Below, in pieces: positions 8,449 through 16,586 of a stretch of 64,000 bases of DNA. Numbering within the stretch: position 1 is the first letter of the stretch; each line of letters opens with the position of its first letter. The position numbers and the translations under genes were made by a program. Below the pieces are notes generated by a model. That model did not search any database, was not told the origin of the DNA, and worked only from the letters and a program-made list of their open reading frames with translations. This stretch comes from Halovulum sp039190275 (GTDB lineage Bacteria; Pseudomonadota; Alphaproteobacteria; Rhodobacterales; Rhodobacteraceae): contig JBCCYF010000007.1 of assembly GCA_039190275.1 (NCBI GenBank), forward strand, positions 7,705 to 71,704. The letters are read 5' to 3'.

Positions 8449-10302
8449 GTGTTGCAGCCGCTGAAGACTGACCAACAACCGGTGCAGCCGCGCGGCCGCG
8501 CCGTCCGGCTTGGGGAAATTCTGCAACGCCAGGGGGCGATCGCCCAGTCCGATCTGAAGCGGGGCCTGGCTCTCAGGGCAAAGTCCTCGGCGCCGTTGGG
8601 CGAGGTTCTGCGCAGTGAAGGTCTGATCACACCGGCCACGCTGACCACGGCGCTGGCGCGTCAGGACGGGCGTCTGGCAATCGATCTGGATCGGTTTCCG
8701 CCCGATCCGACATTGTGCGAGGGGATGAATCCGCGCCACCTGTTGCGTCTGGGCCTGCTCCCCTGGCGCTGGGTTGATGCGCGGCTGGTTTGTGTCATCG
8801 CGGCGCCGCAAGATATTGAACGCGCGAAGGCAATGCTGCCGCATTCGGCACCGCAGGTCACATTCGCCCTGGCCGAACGCGCGCAGATCGATCAACAGAT
8901 CGCCCGTGTCTTTGGCGACCAGTTGGCCGGTTTTGCTGCGGAACGCTGTCCGTCGGATATGTCATGTCGAACCTGGGCCGGTCCGGGTGCGAGCCTGCCG
9001 CGCTGGCTGACCTTGGGCGGGTTGGTCGGTGCGGCAGCGATTGCACCGCTCGCCACGCTCGCTCTGGTCCTCGTTTGGATCGCGATCATGAATGCGGTCA
9101 CCACCCTGCTCCGCGCTGTGGCGCTGGTCGACAGCCTTGGCCCGACGAAGCGTCCAAAGCGCTATGCGCAGAAGGCACCGGCCCCTCTGCCGCCCGGCGG
9201 TCTGCCCGTGGTTTCGGTACTGGTACCGCTCTTTGACGAAGACCTAACGCTCCAACATCTGCTGGATGCTTTGGACCGCCAGACCTATCCCAAAGCGCTT
9301 CTCGACGTTGTGTTTGTCTTGGAGGAGGATGACTACAAGACCCCGTTGGTGCTGGCTCAGATCGGTTTGCCACCCTGGGCCCGCATGGTCACCATGCCCG
9401 CCGCGCCGCTGCGGACCAAACCGCGGGCCATGAACTATGCGCTGGAATTCTGTCGCGGCAGTGTCATCGGGATCTATGATGCCGAGGACCGCCCGGAGCC
9501 TGACCAGTTGTCGCGGATCGTTGACCATCTGGGGGGCAGCCCGGCAGAGGTTGGCTGTGTTCAGGGCTACCTCGACTTCTACAATCCGCGCCAAAACTGG
9601 CTTGCCCGGTGCTTTACCATTGAATACGCAATCTGGTTTCGCGTCCTGCTTGGTGGGCTTCAGCGGCTTGGGGTGCCGATCCCGTTGGGCGGCACAACCG
9701 TTTTTTTTCGGCGCTCGGCCCTTGAGGCCGTCGGGGCATGGGATGCACACAATGTGACCGAAGACGCGGATCTTGGCATGCGGTTGGCCCGCTTCGGCTA
9801 TTGCACGGAGATGGTCCCCACAACCACGCTTGAGGAAGCAAATTGTATACCGGGTGCCTGGATCAAGCAGCGCTCGCGGTGGCTCAAGGGCTACGCGATG
9901 ACCTGGGTGACGCATATGCGGCATCCGCGCGCGCTGTGGCGGGACCTTGGGCCACGTGGCTTTTTCGGGTTTCAGGTCCTCTTGCTGGGGGGCCTGACCG
10001 CCTATCTTGCGACACCCCTGTTCTGGGGCATCTGGTTGGGATGGTGGGGCTTTGGACTGCCGCTTGAGCAATGGGCGCCGCCGCAAGTGTGGTGGGCGTT
10101 TTTCAGTTCCATGATCCTGGGACAGGCGGTGATGCTGACCGTTGCCGTGCGGGCGGTTTGGGCGCGAAAGCGCGGGCACCTGATCCCCTGGATTATTCTG
10201 CTGCCGATCTATTGGCCGCTGGGCGCGGTTGCGGCCTATCGGGCCGTGGTCGAGATGTTCACCAAGCCTTTCCACTGGTCCAAGACCACGCACGGGCTTT
10301 AG
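8449..10302 (+). CDS. Polytopic GT2 glycosyltransferase with N-terminal MshEN-like region
   Basis: 617 residues. Residues about 18-160 resemble the N-terminal domain of type II secretion/MSHA ATPases (RLGEILQRQGAI, then LGEVLRSEGLI). A hydrophobic segment spans about 186-218. The GT2 catalytic domain begins near 253 (PVVSVLVPLFDED), with DAED at 344-347, TED at 437-439 and QRSRW at 474-478, the D,D,D,QxxRW signature of processive cellulose-synthase-like enzymes. Three or four membrane segments follow. It probably makes or exports a polysaccharide. The start is a GTG without a clear ribosome site, so the N-terminus is uncertain. No other polysaccharide genes are adjacent. Confidence 0.87.
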   Translation: MLQPLKTDQQPVQPRGRAVRLGEILQRQGAIAQSDLKRGLALRAKSSAPLGEVLRSEGLITPATLTTALARQDGRLAIDLDRFPPDPTLCEGMNPRHLLRLGLLPWRWVDARLVCVIAAPQDIERAKAMLPHSAPQVTFALAERAQIDQQIARVFGDQLAGFAAERCPSDMSCRTWAGPGASLPRWLTLGGLVGAAAIAPLATLALVLVWIAIMNAVTTLLRAVALVDSLGPTKRPKRYAQKAPAPLPPGGLPVVSVLVPLFDEDLTLQHLLDALDRQTYPKALLDVVFVLEEDDYKTPLVLAQIGLPPWARMVTMPAAPLRTKPRAMNYALEFCRGSVIGIYDAEDRPEPDQLSRIVDHLGGSPAEVGCVQGYLDFYNPRQNWLARCFTIEYAIWFRVLLGGLQRLGVPIPLGGTTVFFRRSALEAVGAWDAHNVTEDADLGMRLARFGYCTEMVPTTTLEEANCIPGAWIKQRSRWLKGYAMTWVTHMRHPRALWRDLGPRGFFGFQVLLLGGLTAYLATPLFWGIWLGWWGFGLPLEQWAPPQVWWAFFSSMILGQAVMLTVAVRAVWARKRGHLIPWIILLPIYWPLGAVAAYRAVVEMFTKPFHWSKTTHGL

Positions 10303-10403
10303 GCCTAGTCCCGATCTCGTGATCGGCAGTGCCTGGACTTGTCTGGACATTCAGGCTGGCCGACCACATCTTGAATATGAACATCGTGATGGGGAGGAAT
10401 ACG

Positions 10404-11360
10404 ATGCTGGATCGCCGCAGTCTTTTGCTAACCGGTACCGCCGCCGCGAGCGCCGGTGCCCTGGGTTTGCCGGCCCTGGCCAAAGCGCCGATGCTGGGCG
10501 CGGCGCGCCCAAGCTACCGCCGCTTTGCCCATGGCGCTTTCGAAGTGACCACATTGCTGGACGGCGCCGTTCCTTCGGACGGGCCGGCCGCTGCGTTTGG
10601 AGTGGGCGCGGCCGAGGGGGCACCCGAGGCGCTCCTGGCGGAGAACAATCTGCCGACTGAGGCAGCCGAGTTCACGTTCATGCCAGTCCTGGTGAACACC
10701 GGGGACAGCCTGGTCCTGTTCGATACGGGGAACGGCGAGGGCGCGCGCCCCGCCCGTGGTCAACTGGCCGCTCAGATCGCCGCGGCGGGCTATTCAGCGG
10801 ATCAGATCGACCGGGTCGTCATCACCCATTTCCACCCCGATCATATCGGCGGCATACTGGAGGGCGGGGTTGCGGCATTTCCAAACGCGGACTACGCGGT
10901 TGGGGCTGTGGACTACGATTTCTGGAACAGTGAGGCGCGCGTAGGCACACCGGCCGAACGCATCTATCAGATGGTTCAGGCGCTTAATCCCGTCATTGGG
11001 GAGCGAATGGTCATGATGAACCCCGGCGACAGCGTAGCCCCCGGTATCGAGGCCATGGCGGCCTTCGGCCACACGCCGGGACATATGGTCTATCATATTG
11101 AAAGCGACGGCGCGCGGCTGGTCTTGACCGCCGACACGGCCAATCATTTCGTGTTGGCCTTGCAGCGACCGGATTGGGGGTTCACGTTTGACATCGACAA
11201 GGAGGCCGCCGCCGCCACCCGAAAAGAGATATTCGGGATGCTGGCTGCGGATAAAGTTGTCTTCACCGGATACCATATGCCCTTCCCCGCTTTGGGATAT
11301 GTGAGTGCCGAAGGTGACGGGTTTGTCTATGAACCGGTCAGCTATCAGCTGAACCTCTAG
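10404..11360 (+). CDS. Tat-exported metallo-beta-lactamase-fold hydrolase
   Basis: 318 residues from ATG 10404, which follows a strong GGGGAGGAAT ribosome site; upstream in-frame starts are rejected on that basis. The N-terminus LDRRSLLLTGTAAASAGA is a twin-arginine signal. The metal-binding motif THFHPDHIGG, the GHTPGHMVYH loop and LTADTANH are the expected MBL features. The protein is therefore a periplasmic zinc-dependent hydrolase, similar to quorum-quenching lactonases and arylsulfatase-like MBL proteins. Substrate unknown. It ends about 90 bp before tRNA-Thr. Confidence 0.9.
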   Translation: MLDRRSLLLTGTAAASAGALGLPALAKAPMLGAARPSYRRFAHGAFEVTTLLDGAVPSDGPAAAFGVGAAEGAPEALLAENNLPTEAAEFTFMPVLVNTGDSLVLFDTGNGEGARPARGQLAAQIAAAGYSADQIDRVVITHFHPDHIGGILEGGVAAFPNADYAVGAVDYDFWNSEARVGTPAERIYQMVQALNPVIGERMVMMNPGDSVAPGIEAMAAFGHTPGHMVYHIESDGARLVLTADTANHFVLALQRPDWGFTFDIDKEAAAATRKEIFGMLAADKVVFTGYHMPFPALGYVSAEGDGFVYEPVSYQLNL

Positions 11361-11449
11361 CAATCTCGAGGTTCATCGGCGGCCTGGTTTCGCTGAGGTG
11401 CAGGAAATCCCTTGCCCTCGGCCGCCTCACTGGGTAACACGCGCCGAAT

Positions 11450-11525
11450 GCCGGTCTAGCTCAGCTGGTAGAGCGCCTGATTTGTAATCAGGATGTCGGG
11501 GGTTCGAGTCCCTCGACCGGCACCA
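11450..11525 (+). tRNA. tRNA-Thr (anticodon TGT)
   Basis: The acceptor pair GCCGGTC/GACCGGC closes a cloverleaf with D-loop TAGCTCAGCTGGTAGAG, anticodon loop TTTGTAA (TGT) and T-loop GGTTCGAGTCC. CCA is encoded at 11523-11525. It reads threonine ACA codons. Confidence 0.97.
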
Positions 11526-11739
11526 TTCAAACTCATAGAGGTCAAGTGGTTACACGCGGGCTTGGGGCTTGGCGTGCGGAAGTGCGCAGAGTTTTGCAAT
11601 TATTTTGGCAATTTCAACTGTCAGACGGCTTGTCGATTGCTGGCGAGCCATGAGGGCTTATTGCCGAAACACGATCGCCTTACCCCTTGCACCAACAACA
11701 AGCGGCCTAACCAACAACCTGAATACAAAGGATATTCAA
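11526..11739. other. Intergenic spacer after tRNA-Thr
   Basis: Lower-GC spacer between tRNA-Thr and the 3' end of the lacI-type gene. The short open frame through it shares part of the tRNA and has no ribosome site or family resemblance. No terminator or att-like repeat was found. Confidence 0.5.
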
Positions 11740-12738
11740 TCAGCTTGAGTGGCGAATCTTAAGCTCGACAGGTGTCCGTACATCCGTGGCAGGAACCGTT
11801 CCATGGTTCAGCCATTCCAGCATCTGTTGCGACACATTCCGCGCGAACTCCGGCATGGCGCAGCTGACCGAAGTTAGCGGCGGCAAGCTATGTAGACACC
11901 CTTCGATATCGTCAAAGCCCACGACGCGCAGATCGGTGCCGACCTTTACGCCGGCTGCGACGCTGCCAGCGATAAGACCAAGTGCAACCAGATCGTTGAA
12001 ACACAAGGCGCCATCGACGGTGGGGACCTGCCCGCTCAGGTAACCGGCGGTCTGGACGCCAAACTGCTGGCTTGCTTCACCGGTCAGAACATGCGGCTCT
12101 TGCCCCCGCTCCCGTACGACCTCCAGATAGCCCGACATGCGTTCCTGCGTGACCGCCCGCCCGTCCAGCCCACCCACAAATGCGATACGCTGGCATCCCT
12201 GATCGAACAAATGCTGCGTGGCCAGTTTGCTGCCTGATTGGTAGTCGGGCGCCGTAAATGGAAACGAGGCACCGCACTCATCCACTTTGCGGAGCACCTG
12301 AATGGCAGGAAGACCGGCACGGGCAATCGCCTCAAAGGGTTTTTCCTGCCCACCATAAGCCGGTGAAAGGATGAACCCGGACACCCCATGTTCAATCAAT
12401 GCGTTGATCATGCTGGACTGAACATCCGGATCCTCGTTGATATTGCCCAACACCACCGCATAGCCCTTCCCGGCAAGCTCCATCTGCAGCTGTGCCGCAA
12501 ACTCCGTGAAAAATGGGTTTCGGAGATCGTTAATGATAAGGCCGATCAGACCGGTGGACGCGGATCTGAGGTTTGCCGCCGAGCGATTGTACACATAGCC
12601 CAGGCGCGCCATAGCCTTGCGCACCTGGACCCGTGTGTCTTCCCTGACCAAGGGGCTATTCTGCAAAACCAGGCTCACTGTGGACTTTGAGACACCTGCC
12701 TCCTTCGCCACATCCTTAATGGTCGGTCGACGATCCAT
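11740..12738 (-). CDS. LacI family transcriptional regulator
   Basis: 332 residues. The N-terminal helix-turn-helix is clear: TIKDVAKEAGVSKSTVSLVL at about residues 6-25, followed by the hinge helix with NRSAANLRS. The remainder is a periplasmic-binding-protein-like effector domain (IGLIINDLRNPFF, then CFNDLVALGL and VVGFDDIEG). It is the last gene of a 14-gene minus-strand operon, 8 bp after the DUF993 gene, and most likely represses that operon in the absence of its sugar-like inducer. Candidate operators lie at 27228-27263 ahead of the first gene. The effector is unknown. Confidence 0.95.
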   Translation of the reverse strand: MDRRPTIKDVAKEAGVSKSTVSLVLQNSPLVREDTRVQVRKAMARLGYVYNRSAANLRSASTGLIGLIINDLRNPFFTEFAAQLQMELAGKGYAVVLGNINEDPDVQSSMINALIEHGVSGFILSPAYGGQEKPFEAIARAGLPAIQVLRKVDECGASFPFTAPDYQSGSKLATQHLFDQGCQRIAFVGGLDGRAVTQERMSGYLEVVRERGQEPHVLTGEASQQFGVQTAGYLSGQVPTVDGALCFNDLVALGLIAGSVAAGVKVGTDLRVVGFDDIEGCLHSLPPLTSVSCAMPEFARNVSQQMLEWLNHGTVPATDVRTPVELKIRHSS

Positions 12739-12746
12739 CGGCGGAC

Positions 12747-13910
12747 CTAGGAAATGCCGTGTAGTGACAGCAATGAGGTCATGCGTGCCTGGGCCAGATC
12801 AGGTTTGCACAACAGACGCGCCTGATCTGCCAGCCGGAAGACACTCGCATAGTGCGTGATGTCGCGACTGGATTGGAACCCGCCCGGCATCACAAAATGG
12901 GACTGAGAGCCGTTGAGCCAGGCCAGAAATGCGATGCCGGCCTTGTAGTAGCGTGTCGGCGGACTGAAGATCTCGCGGCTCAGCGGCACTGTTGGGGCAA
13001 GCACAGCGTGGAACCGGTCAAGGTCGTCCCGCGCCAACGCGTCCAGGGCGTGCGACGCGGCCGGTGCGATAGCGGCGAATATGCCCAGCAGCGCGTGCGA
13101 GAAGTGTGCCCCATCGCCTGCAATCAATGCCGCGTAGTTGAAATCGTCACCAGTGTACAACTTGACATGCTCTGGCAACCGCGCACGAAATGCCTCCTCA
13201 TGCCGTTGATCCAGAAGTGATATTTTAATGCCATCTACTTTGCCCGGGTTCTCAGCAATCAGGCCAAGCACGAAGTCGCTTGCGGCGTTGACATCACCAT
13301 AGCCCCAGTAGCCAGCCAGTGCGGGATCGAACATCTCCCCCAACCAGTGCAGGATCACCGGCTCGGCAGCGGCGTCGATCAGCGTACGATAGACGTCATG
13401 ATATACCTCCGGCGCGGCCCCAATGGTGGTAAGGGCGCGGGAAGCCATCAGGATCAGCTGACCACCCGCAGCCTCGATCGCCTCCGCCTGGTCCTGATAC
13501 GCGGCGCTGATGGCGGCGGGGGTGTTCAGATCGCCGAGCTGTTTGTGGTCCGTACCCGCACCGCAGGCAACCCGCGGCTTCAACGGGTGCGCGCGCGCGG
13601 CCTCCATGGTGCGTTGTATCAGTTCCAGCGCCGTGTCCCAGTCGACCCCCATACCGCGCTGCGCCGTATCCATGGCCTCGGCCAGATCCAAGCCCTGATC
13701 CCACAGACCCTGCCGAAACGCCAACGTCGCGTCCCAGTCCACGGCGGGGCGCGTGTCCCAAGGGTTTCTTTCACGCAATGGGTCCGACACGACATGCGCC
13801 GCGGCAAAGGCGGTCCGGGTAAAGGCCACCTGCGGCGCGCGCGGGATCAATGGATCCCCGATCAGGGTATAGGGAGTGGTCGCGCCATCTTCGGTGGGCA
13901 GTTGCAACAT
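12747..13910 (-). CDS. DUF993 family protein (aldolase-like TIM barrel)
   Basis: 387 residues, matching the DUF993 family, which is related to dihydrodipicolinate synthase/aldolases. GVDWDTALELI, CGAGTDH, LHWLGEMFDPALAGYWG and KVDGIKISLLD are recognisable family stretches; the lysine in GIKIS is the candidate Schiff-base residue. No biochemical function is firmly known to me. Its position between a Dabb-domain gene and lacI, in an operon for sugar-like uptake and oxidation, suggests carbon-carbon cleavage or isomerisation of a keto-sugar intermediate. That is inference. Confidence 0.85.
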   Translation of the reverse strand: MLQLPTEDGATTPYTLIGDPLIPRAPQVAFTRTAFAAAHVVSDPLRERNPWDTRPAVDWDATLAFRQGLWDQGLDLAEAMDTAQRGMGVDWDTALELIQRTMEAARAHPLKPRVACGAGTDHKQLGDLNTPAAISAAYQDQAEAIEAAGGQLILMASRALTTIGAAPEVYHDVYRTLIDAAAEPVILHWLGEMFDPALAGYWGYGDVNAASDFVLGLIAENPGKVDGIKISLLDQRHEEAFRARLPEHVKLYTGDDFNYAALIAGDGAHFSHALLGIFAAIAPAASHALDALARDDLDRFHAVLAPTVPLSREIFSPPTRYYKAGIAFLAWLNGSQSHFVMPGGFQSSRDITHYASVFRLADQARLLCKPDLAQARMTSLLSLHGIS

Positions 13911-13920
13911 CTGTCAGCCC

Positions 13921-14229
13921 TCAAAACTCAATATCAAGGACGAGAACACCGTCCAGACCGCCCTCAGCGTTGGCGACGATCTGCCCGCCAAGAGTCTGGT
14001 GTGCCGGATCATCGGCATAGGCCCTAAGGTCATCCCAGTGCTTAAAGTCGACCGTGAAGCCGTGCATATAGCCCCGCTCAATCTGCTCGGGGCTTTGCGA
14101 TCGTCCGCCGGCGAAGTTACCGGCGCCCGCCATGGCGTCGGTTACCTGGGCCAGACCGGCATAGATCGCGGTGATGGTGTCGTCGGTGACATCCGCCCGG
14201 AAGCGGGTTAGGACGATATGGCGTATCAT
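13921..14229 (-). CDS. Dabb (stress-responsive A/B barrel) domain protein
   Basis: 102 residues beginning MIRHIVLTRFR, with HGFTVDFKHWDDLRAYADDPAHQ, the signature of Dabb proteins, small dimeric ferredoxin-like barrels. Members include plant and fungal polyketide cyclases as well as many proteins of unknown role. Its start overlaps the stop of the upstream GMC dehydrogenase gene by 4 bp, so the two are probably translationally coupled. It may bind or rearrange a product of that enzyme. Confidence 0.9.
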   Translation of the reverse strand: MIRHIVLTRFRADVTDDTITAIYAGLAQVTDAMAGAGNFAGGRSQSPEQIERGYMHGFTVDFKHWDDLRAYADDPAHQTLGGQIVANAEGGLDGVLVLDIEF

Positions 14230-15818
14230 GATGTAACCCCCTGATCCTGCTTGATCATATCGGCCGCTTTTTCGCCGATCATGATCGTCGGAGCGTTGGT
14301 ATTCGACGAGTTGACATTGGGCATGATCGACGCGTCGGCGATGCGCAGCCCGTCTATCCCGTTGAACCGAAGGCGCGGGTCCACGACCGCGCTATCGTCG
14401 CTGCCCATTCGACAGGTTCCCGCACAGTGATGCGAGGTCTTGGAATGGGTGCAAATGAAGTTGAAGTAATCCTCATCGGTTTTGACGGCCGGGCCGGGGA
14501 GCCGTTCGGCCAGGACATACGGCTTGAGCGCATCCTGTGCCAGGATCTTTTGAACCAACTTCAGCCCACGGATCGACATCTCGCGATCAAACGGATCGTC
14601 AAGGTAGTTGGGATCGATCAGCGGCATGTCCGAGGGATCGTTGGAGCGCAGCCGCACGCTGCCGCGTGACCGGGGCCGCAGGAAACATGCATTCAGGGTC
14701 ACGCCGCCGTTGGGCATGGCTTCGACCCCGGCCTCAATGCCCGTACCCAGCCCCAGGTGCATCTGCAGATCGGGCGAGCGGGCGTCTGGATCTGCATACC
14801 AGAATCCTCCTGTTTCAAAGAGGTTGGAGGCCACCGGGCCCGTCCTCGTGAACAGGTATTGCATGGCGGCAAATGCTGACAGATGCACCTTTGCAAACCG
14901 ATCATAGGTATGTGGACCCGTCACCTCGCAAATCGCATAGAGGTCCAGATGATCCTGCAGATTGGCACCGACGTTGGGCTGATCGTATACCACATCGATG
15001 TCCAGCTCGGACAACGCATCGGCGGGTCCGATACCGGACAGTTGCAGCAGGCGCGGCGAGCCAATGGCACCCGATGCCAGGATAACCTCGCGCTCGGCGT
15101 AAATCCGGCGTCCATCGCGCAGTTCGACGCCGCGCGCCCGCCCGCCTTCGACAAGGATCCGCCGGACCTGTTCGCCCGTCCGCAGGCTCAGGTTTTTGCG
15201 TCCCATGTTCGGTTTGACAAACGCCATCGCCGCGGACGACCGCCGCGCGTGGCGTTGGGTCAACTGGTAATATCCTGCACCATCCTGCCGCGCACCGTTG
15301 TAGTCGCCCATTGGGGGGATGCCCAGCTGTGCCGCCGCCGCGATATAGGCATCGCAAATCGGCAAGGGCGCCGAGGGTTGGCTGACGCCAAGCGGCCCAC
15401 CTTTTGCGTGAAATTCATCCTCATAGGTATCGTTGTCTTCGGATTTCTTGAAGTAAGGCAGCACATCGGCGTAGCTCCAGCCTTCGCAACCCATTTGCCG
15501 CCATTCGTCGTAGTCTTGCGCCGCGCCACGGGTATAGACCTGTGCATTGATGGCCGATCCGCCACCGATCACCTTGGCTTGGGTATAGGTAAAAACCTTG
15601 CCTTGCATGTGGCGCTGGGGGACCGTGCTCCACCCCCAACTGGCGATCCCCTTTGTCATTTTGGCAAAACCGGCCGGCAGGTGGAAAAAGGGGTGCCAGT
15701 CCTTGCCACCGGCTTCAATCAGGAGAACCGTTGCGCTGTCGATTTCGCTTAAGCGCCCGGCAAGCACGGAGCCAGCGGACCCGCCGCCAATAATAATGAA
15801 ATCATACCCTTCGGCCAT
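14226..15818 (-). CDS. GMC family FAD-dependent oxidoreductase (choline dehydrogenase-like)
   Basis: 530 residues. The N-terminal FAD-binding GGGSAGSVLAGRL, the GMC signature GGGSAINAQVYTRG near residue 80, catalytic His464 in HHCAGTCRMG and Asn508 in SNTNAP identify a complete GMC alcohol dehydrogenase. The family oxidises primary or secondary alcohols to carbonyls, passing electrons to FAD. There is no signal peptide. It is coupled to the Dabb gene and 9 bp after the SDR gene. With the operon's aldehyde dehydrogenase it could convert an alcohol to an acid. It should not be named choline dehydrogenase without evidence, because betaine genes are absent from the operon. Confidence 0.93.
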   Translation of the reverse strand: MAEGYDFIIIGGGSAGSVLAGRLSEIDSATVLLIEAGGKDWHPFFHLPAGFAKMTKGIASWGWSTVPQRHMQGKVFTYTQAKVIGGGSAINAQVYTRGAAQDYDEWRQMGCEGWSYADVLPYFKKSEDNDTYEDEFHAKGGPLGVSQPSAPLPICDAYIAAAAQLGIPPMGDYNGARQDGAGYYQLTQRHARRSSAAMAFVKPNMGRKNLSLRTGEQVRRILVEGGRARGVELRDGRRIYAEREVILASGAIGSPRLLQLSGIGPADALSELDIDVVYDQPNVGANLQDHLDLYAICEVTGPHTYDRFAKVHLSAFAAMQYLFTRTGPVASNLFETGGFWYADPDARSPDLQMHLGLGTGIEAGVEAMPNGGVTLNACFLRPRSRGSVRLRSNDPSDMPLIDPNYLDDPFDREMSIRGLKLVQKILAQDALKPYVLAERLPGPAVKTDEDYFNFICTHSKTSHHCAGTCRMGSDDSAVVDPRLRFNGIDGLRIADASIMPNVNSSNTNAPTIMIGEKAADMIKQDQGVTS

Positions 15819-15827
15819 AGAATTTCC

Positions 15828-16586
15828 TTACAAGCGCGCTATTGACAGACCGCCGTCCACCGGAATCGAGGCTCCATTGGCAAAGCGCATTTGGCCAGTG
15901 GCCAAGGCTGCGGCCACCTCGCCGATATCCTGCGGTTCCCCCCATCGCTGCGCGGGCACCAATCCGTCTTTGATCCGAGCCGTATAAGTATCGCGGACGC
16001 CGGAGGTCATTTCGGTTGCAATGATGCCCGGGCGCAGTTCGAAAACGCCGATACCATGCGGCGCCAGACGCACCGCAAAGAGTTGCGACATCATGGCCCC
16101 GGCCGCTTTCGAGATGCAGTATTCGGCCCGTTCCGGCGACACCATTGTCGCACTGACAGAGGTCACAAAGAGGATCGAGCGGTAAACGTCCGAAGGCTGT
16201 TCCAACATCCGCCGTGCCACGTGCTGAGCCAGAAAGAAGGCACCCCGCAGGTTTATGTTCTGAACAAAGTCCCAGTTCTCGGGTGTCAGGCTCAGCATGT
16301 CATCGCGCAACGCGGTGGTTACGCCCGCGTTGCTGACCAGAGTGGTGACCGCGCCCAGCCGCGCCTCGATATCCTCAAGCAGCTTGGGTATGCGCGCAAT
16401 GTCCGCAACATCGTGCTGAAAGTATTCCGTGTCCTGACCCAGTTCACCCAGTGCCGCCTGAACCGGCAGGGCGTCGCGGTCGGGGCGGGATGCAATCGCC
16501 AAACGGAACCCGGCGCCCTTCAACTGGCGCGCGATGCCCAGGCCAATGCCCTGCTGGCCACCGGTGACAAGTGCAAGTCCACTCAT
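15828..16586 (-). CDS. SDR family oxidoreductase
   Basis: 252 residues of a classical short-chain dehydrogenase. The Rossmann motif is TGGQQGIGLGIA near residues 8-19, NAG appears in VSNAGV, and the catalytic Ser and YxxxK are in FVTSVSAT and EYCISKAAG. The C-terminal PVDGGLS loop is typical. It reversibly oxidises a hydroxyl to a ketone with NAD(P). It overlaps the upstream GMC gene by 4 bp, so it is part of the same catabolic operon and probably acts on a sugar- or polyol-like intermediate. Confidence 0.93.
   Translation of the reverse strand: MSGLALVTGGQQGIGLGIARQLKGAGFRLAIASRPDRDALPVQAALGELGQDTEYFQHDVADIARIPKLLEDIEARLGAVTTLVSNAGVTTALRDDMLSLTPENWDFVQNINLRGAFFLAQHVARRMLEQPSDVYRSILFVTSVSATMVSPERAEYCISKAAGAMMSQLFAVRLAPHGIGVFELRPGIIATEMTSGVRDTYTARIKDGLVPAQRWGEPQDIGEVAAALATGQMRFANGASIPVDGGLSIARL

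Noticed and set aside
9244..10350. 368-residue open frame on the minus strand
   Set aside because: Shadow of the GT2 gene, whose catalytic signature is complete.
11493..11762. 89-residue frame starting inside tRNA-Thr
   Set aside because: It starts within the tRNA and overlaps the lacI 3' end; no homology seen.
14883..15752. 289-residue open frame on the plus strand
   Set aside because: Antisense to the GMC oxidoreductase gene; unusual composition.
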